Source of the DNA: Actinomycetota bacterium
GTDB lineage: Bacteria > Actinomycetota > Actinomycetes > S36-B12
Assembly (NCBI GenBank): GCA_016717115.1
Contig: JADKGE010000010.1
Coordinates: 62,001-126,000, forward strand
Reading direction: 5' to 3'
Length of the DNA stretch: 64,000 nucleotides
Position numbers and translations under genes: made by a program. This document shows, one piece after another, positions 62,826 to 64,000 of the stretch. Each line of letters begins with the position of its first letter. The first letter of the stretch is position 1. The notes under the pieces were generated by a model, which ran no database searches, had not been told where the DNA came from, and worked only from the letters and a program-made list of their open reading frames with translations.

Positions 62826-63428
62826 ATGAAGCGGGTTGCCCTCCTGATCGCGACCGTCGTCGTCGTGCTGGTCCTGCCGGGCGGGTGCGCGGTGGCCATT
62901 GCGCTCGCGGGCGGGGTCGTCACCGCCGCGGCTCCTGTCTCTGCGTGTCCGACGCCATCAGGTACTGGCGAGCCAACGTGCGCGCCGGTGGCTTCCCTGT
63001 CCGGCGTCGTGGTGGATCCCGCGTCCGTCCCGGCGCCGGACGCCCAGGCGGCGGTCGCGGTCGCGGCGGCCCTGACCGCGGCCGGGCGGGGTGGCCGCTA
63101 CGTGGCGGAGGGGAACGGCCCGGTGGACTTCGACTGCTCGGGCCTGACGGCGTGGGCCTGGCGGCAGGCCGGGATATCGCTGGTCGACTACTCCTACACC
63201 CAGCGGTCCCAGACCCGGGACATCCCGCGTGCCCTCGCGGCCCCGGGGGACCTGGTGTTCTGGTTCGGCGGCGACGAGCATCACGTCGCGATCATCACCG
63301 CCGTCGACGGCCCAGTGATCACCATCGCGGAGGCCGCGAACCCCGAGGCCGGCGTCCGCACCCGGCAGCTGGGCGACGGATGGGACGCGGCCTACCTGAC
63401 CGGCTTCGGCCGCGTGATCCGCGCGTGA
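62826..63428 (+). CDS. NlpC/P60 hydrolase of the secretion operon
   Basis: ATG 62826 begins a 200-residue exported protein (signal/anchor ALLIATVVVVLVLPGGCAVAI). The NlpC/P60 domain has FDCSGLTAWAW (Cys) and DEHHVAIITAV (His). It takes the place of VirB1-type wall hydrolases in Gram-positive conjugation systems, opening peptidoglycan for the channel. The pilin gene follows. An upstream TTG start is possible but lacks a ribosome site. Confidence 0.85.
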   Translation: MKRVALLIATVVVVLVLPGGCAVAIALAGGVVTAAAPVSACPTPSGTGEPTCAPVASLSGVVVDPASVPAPDAQAAVAVAAALTAAGRGGRYVAEGNGPVDFDCSGLTAWAWRQAGISLVDYSYTQRSQTRDIPRALAAPGDLVFWFGGDEHHVAIITAVDGPVITIAEAANPEAGVRTRQLGDGWDAAYLTGFGRVIRA

Positions 63429-63517
63429 ACGCGAACTTGAGAGGTACGAGACGCGTCGGCGTCGTTGACGCCAGTAGGAGGGGAACTGCCCTGCCACCCG
63501 TGAATGGAGACCGTGCC

Positions 63518-63790
63518 ATGCCCACCACCGCTGCCGTCGCCGCCCTGGCGATGCCGTACCAGAACTTCCTGTCCGAGCTCGCGAAGTCCGTGCAGGTGTA
63601 CGGGACGGCGCTCGCGACGATCGTGCTGATCGTGTGCGCGTTCGGCTACATGGGCGCCAAGGGACTGAGCCCGCAGAACGCGTCCCGCTGGATGGGCGGC
63701 ATGTTCGCCGCCGTGTTCGCCGCGATCGTCTGCGTCGGCGCCCCCAGCCTGATCACCATCGTCCAGGGCTGGGCCGCGACCGCCGCATAG
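63518..63790 (+). CDS. VirB2/TrbC-like pilin-type protein
   Basis: ATG 63518 after GGAGA gives 90 residues with two hydrophobic helices (YGTALATIVLIVCAFGYMGAK and WMGGMFAAVFAAIVCVGA) separated by a polar loop, the pattern of VirB2/TrbC pilins. Its position between the P60 and VirB6-like genes supports this. No homology search was possible. Confidence 0.72.
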   Translation: MPTTAAVAALAMPYQNFLSELAKSVQVYGTALATIVLIVCAFGYMGAKGLSPQNASRWMGGMFAAVFAAIVCVGAPSLITIVQGWAATAA

Positions 63791-63817
63791 CGGCCACCGC
63801 GACCCCCGGACCAATCG

Positions 63818-64000
63818 ATGGACCTCCTCCTCGACGGGATCTTCCACGGCCTGTTCACCGCCGTCGACCCGCTCGGCATGATCCTGCGCACCCTGATGGC
63901 ACTCCTCGCGGACTCCCTCGCGCAGGTCGCGACCGGGATGTACACCTCGCTGTTCGACCTCACCACCATCGACTTCCAGCAGGCCGCCGTCGCGAACATC
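63818..64000 (+). CDS. VirB6-like membrane protein, 3' end outside window
   Basis: The gene starts at ATG 63818, and 61 codons remain open to the last base. The N-terminus is amphipathic-hydrophobic (LLLDGIFHGLFTAVDPLGMI, LMALLADSLAQVATGMYTSL). Its location after the pilin matches the VirB6/TrbL position. The rest of the gene would be followed by the SCO6880-like gene seen at base 1. Confidence 0.6.
   Translation, partial: MDLLLDGIFHGLFTAVDPLGMILRTLMALLADSLAQVATGMYTSLFDLTTIDFQQAAVANI

Overview
The window is very GC-rich, uses GTG/ATG starts with AGGAGG-type ribosome sites, and carries families typical of Actinomycetota (SCO6880-type conjugation protein, DUF4192, DUF3263, DUF4913, MobF relaxase, CopC/CopD-CtaG). 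I read it as almost all of one large actinobacterial conjugative element (an integrative conjugative element or integrative plasmid) loaded with cargo. I cannot name the species.

Layout. 1-8622: second half of a type IV secretion operon (SCO6880-like protein, VirB4-like ATPase, VirD4/TraG coupling protein, zinc-ribbon protein, DUF4913), interrupted at about 2763-6004 by a three-gene recombinase cassette on the opposite strand. 8753-15021: a leftward sugar-uptake operon (LacI regulator, binding lipoprotein, ATPase, permease, unknown enzyme) with two perfect LacI-type operators. 15214-18698: MobF relaxase-helicase with a coupled small protein. 18959-34002: backbone and accessory genes: small coiled-coil and secreted proteins, TetR with its operator beside a secreted fibronectin-III protein, a single-chain type IIG restriction-modification enzyme, DUF4192, a pair of unknown coupled genes, a pentapeptide-repeat protein, an HTH regulator and several small unknown genes. 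34005-37143: excisionase, tyrosine integrase, two small proteins and a noncoding region with DnaA-box-like sites, repeats and a 45-nt copy of the 3' half of a tRNA-Thr (att core).

37189-60560 is a metal-stress and envelope-redox island: two two-component systems, a PepSY-like Met/His-rich protein, ArsR regulator, two CDF exporters, multicopper oxidase, ResB, DsbA, VKOR, CcdA, TlpA, two NlpC/P60 proteins, CopC, a CopD-CtaG fusion and Lnt. It ends in remnants (NlpC/P60, isoprenylcysteine methyltransferase, CopZ-like, DUF305) and a broken IS6 transposase. Frameshifts and nonsense codons are common here and were not found in the first 36 kb. 60855-64000: GH25 lysozyme, a gene split by an in-frame TGA, then the beginning of a type IV secretion operon (NlpC/P60, VirB2-like pilin, VirB6-like protein cut by the window end).

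How it fits together. The secretion operon that starts at the right edge continues, in canonical order, at the left edge, so the simplest reading is a circular molecule slightly longer than 64 kb, cut inside the operon. Integrase, excisionase and the tRNA-derived core would let it enter a tRNA-Thr gene. Relaxase and secretion genes would move it. The restriction enzyme, sugar operon and copper island would be the payload. These are inferences from sequence reading without database searches.
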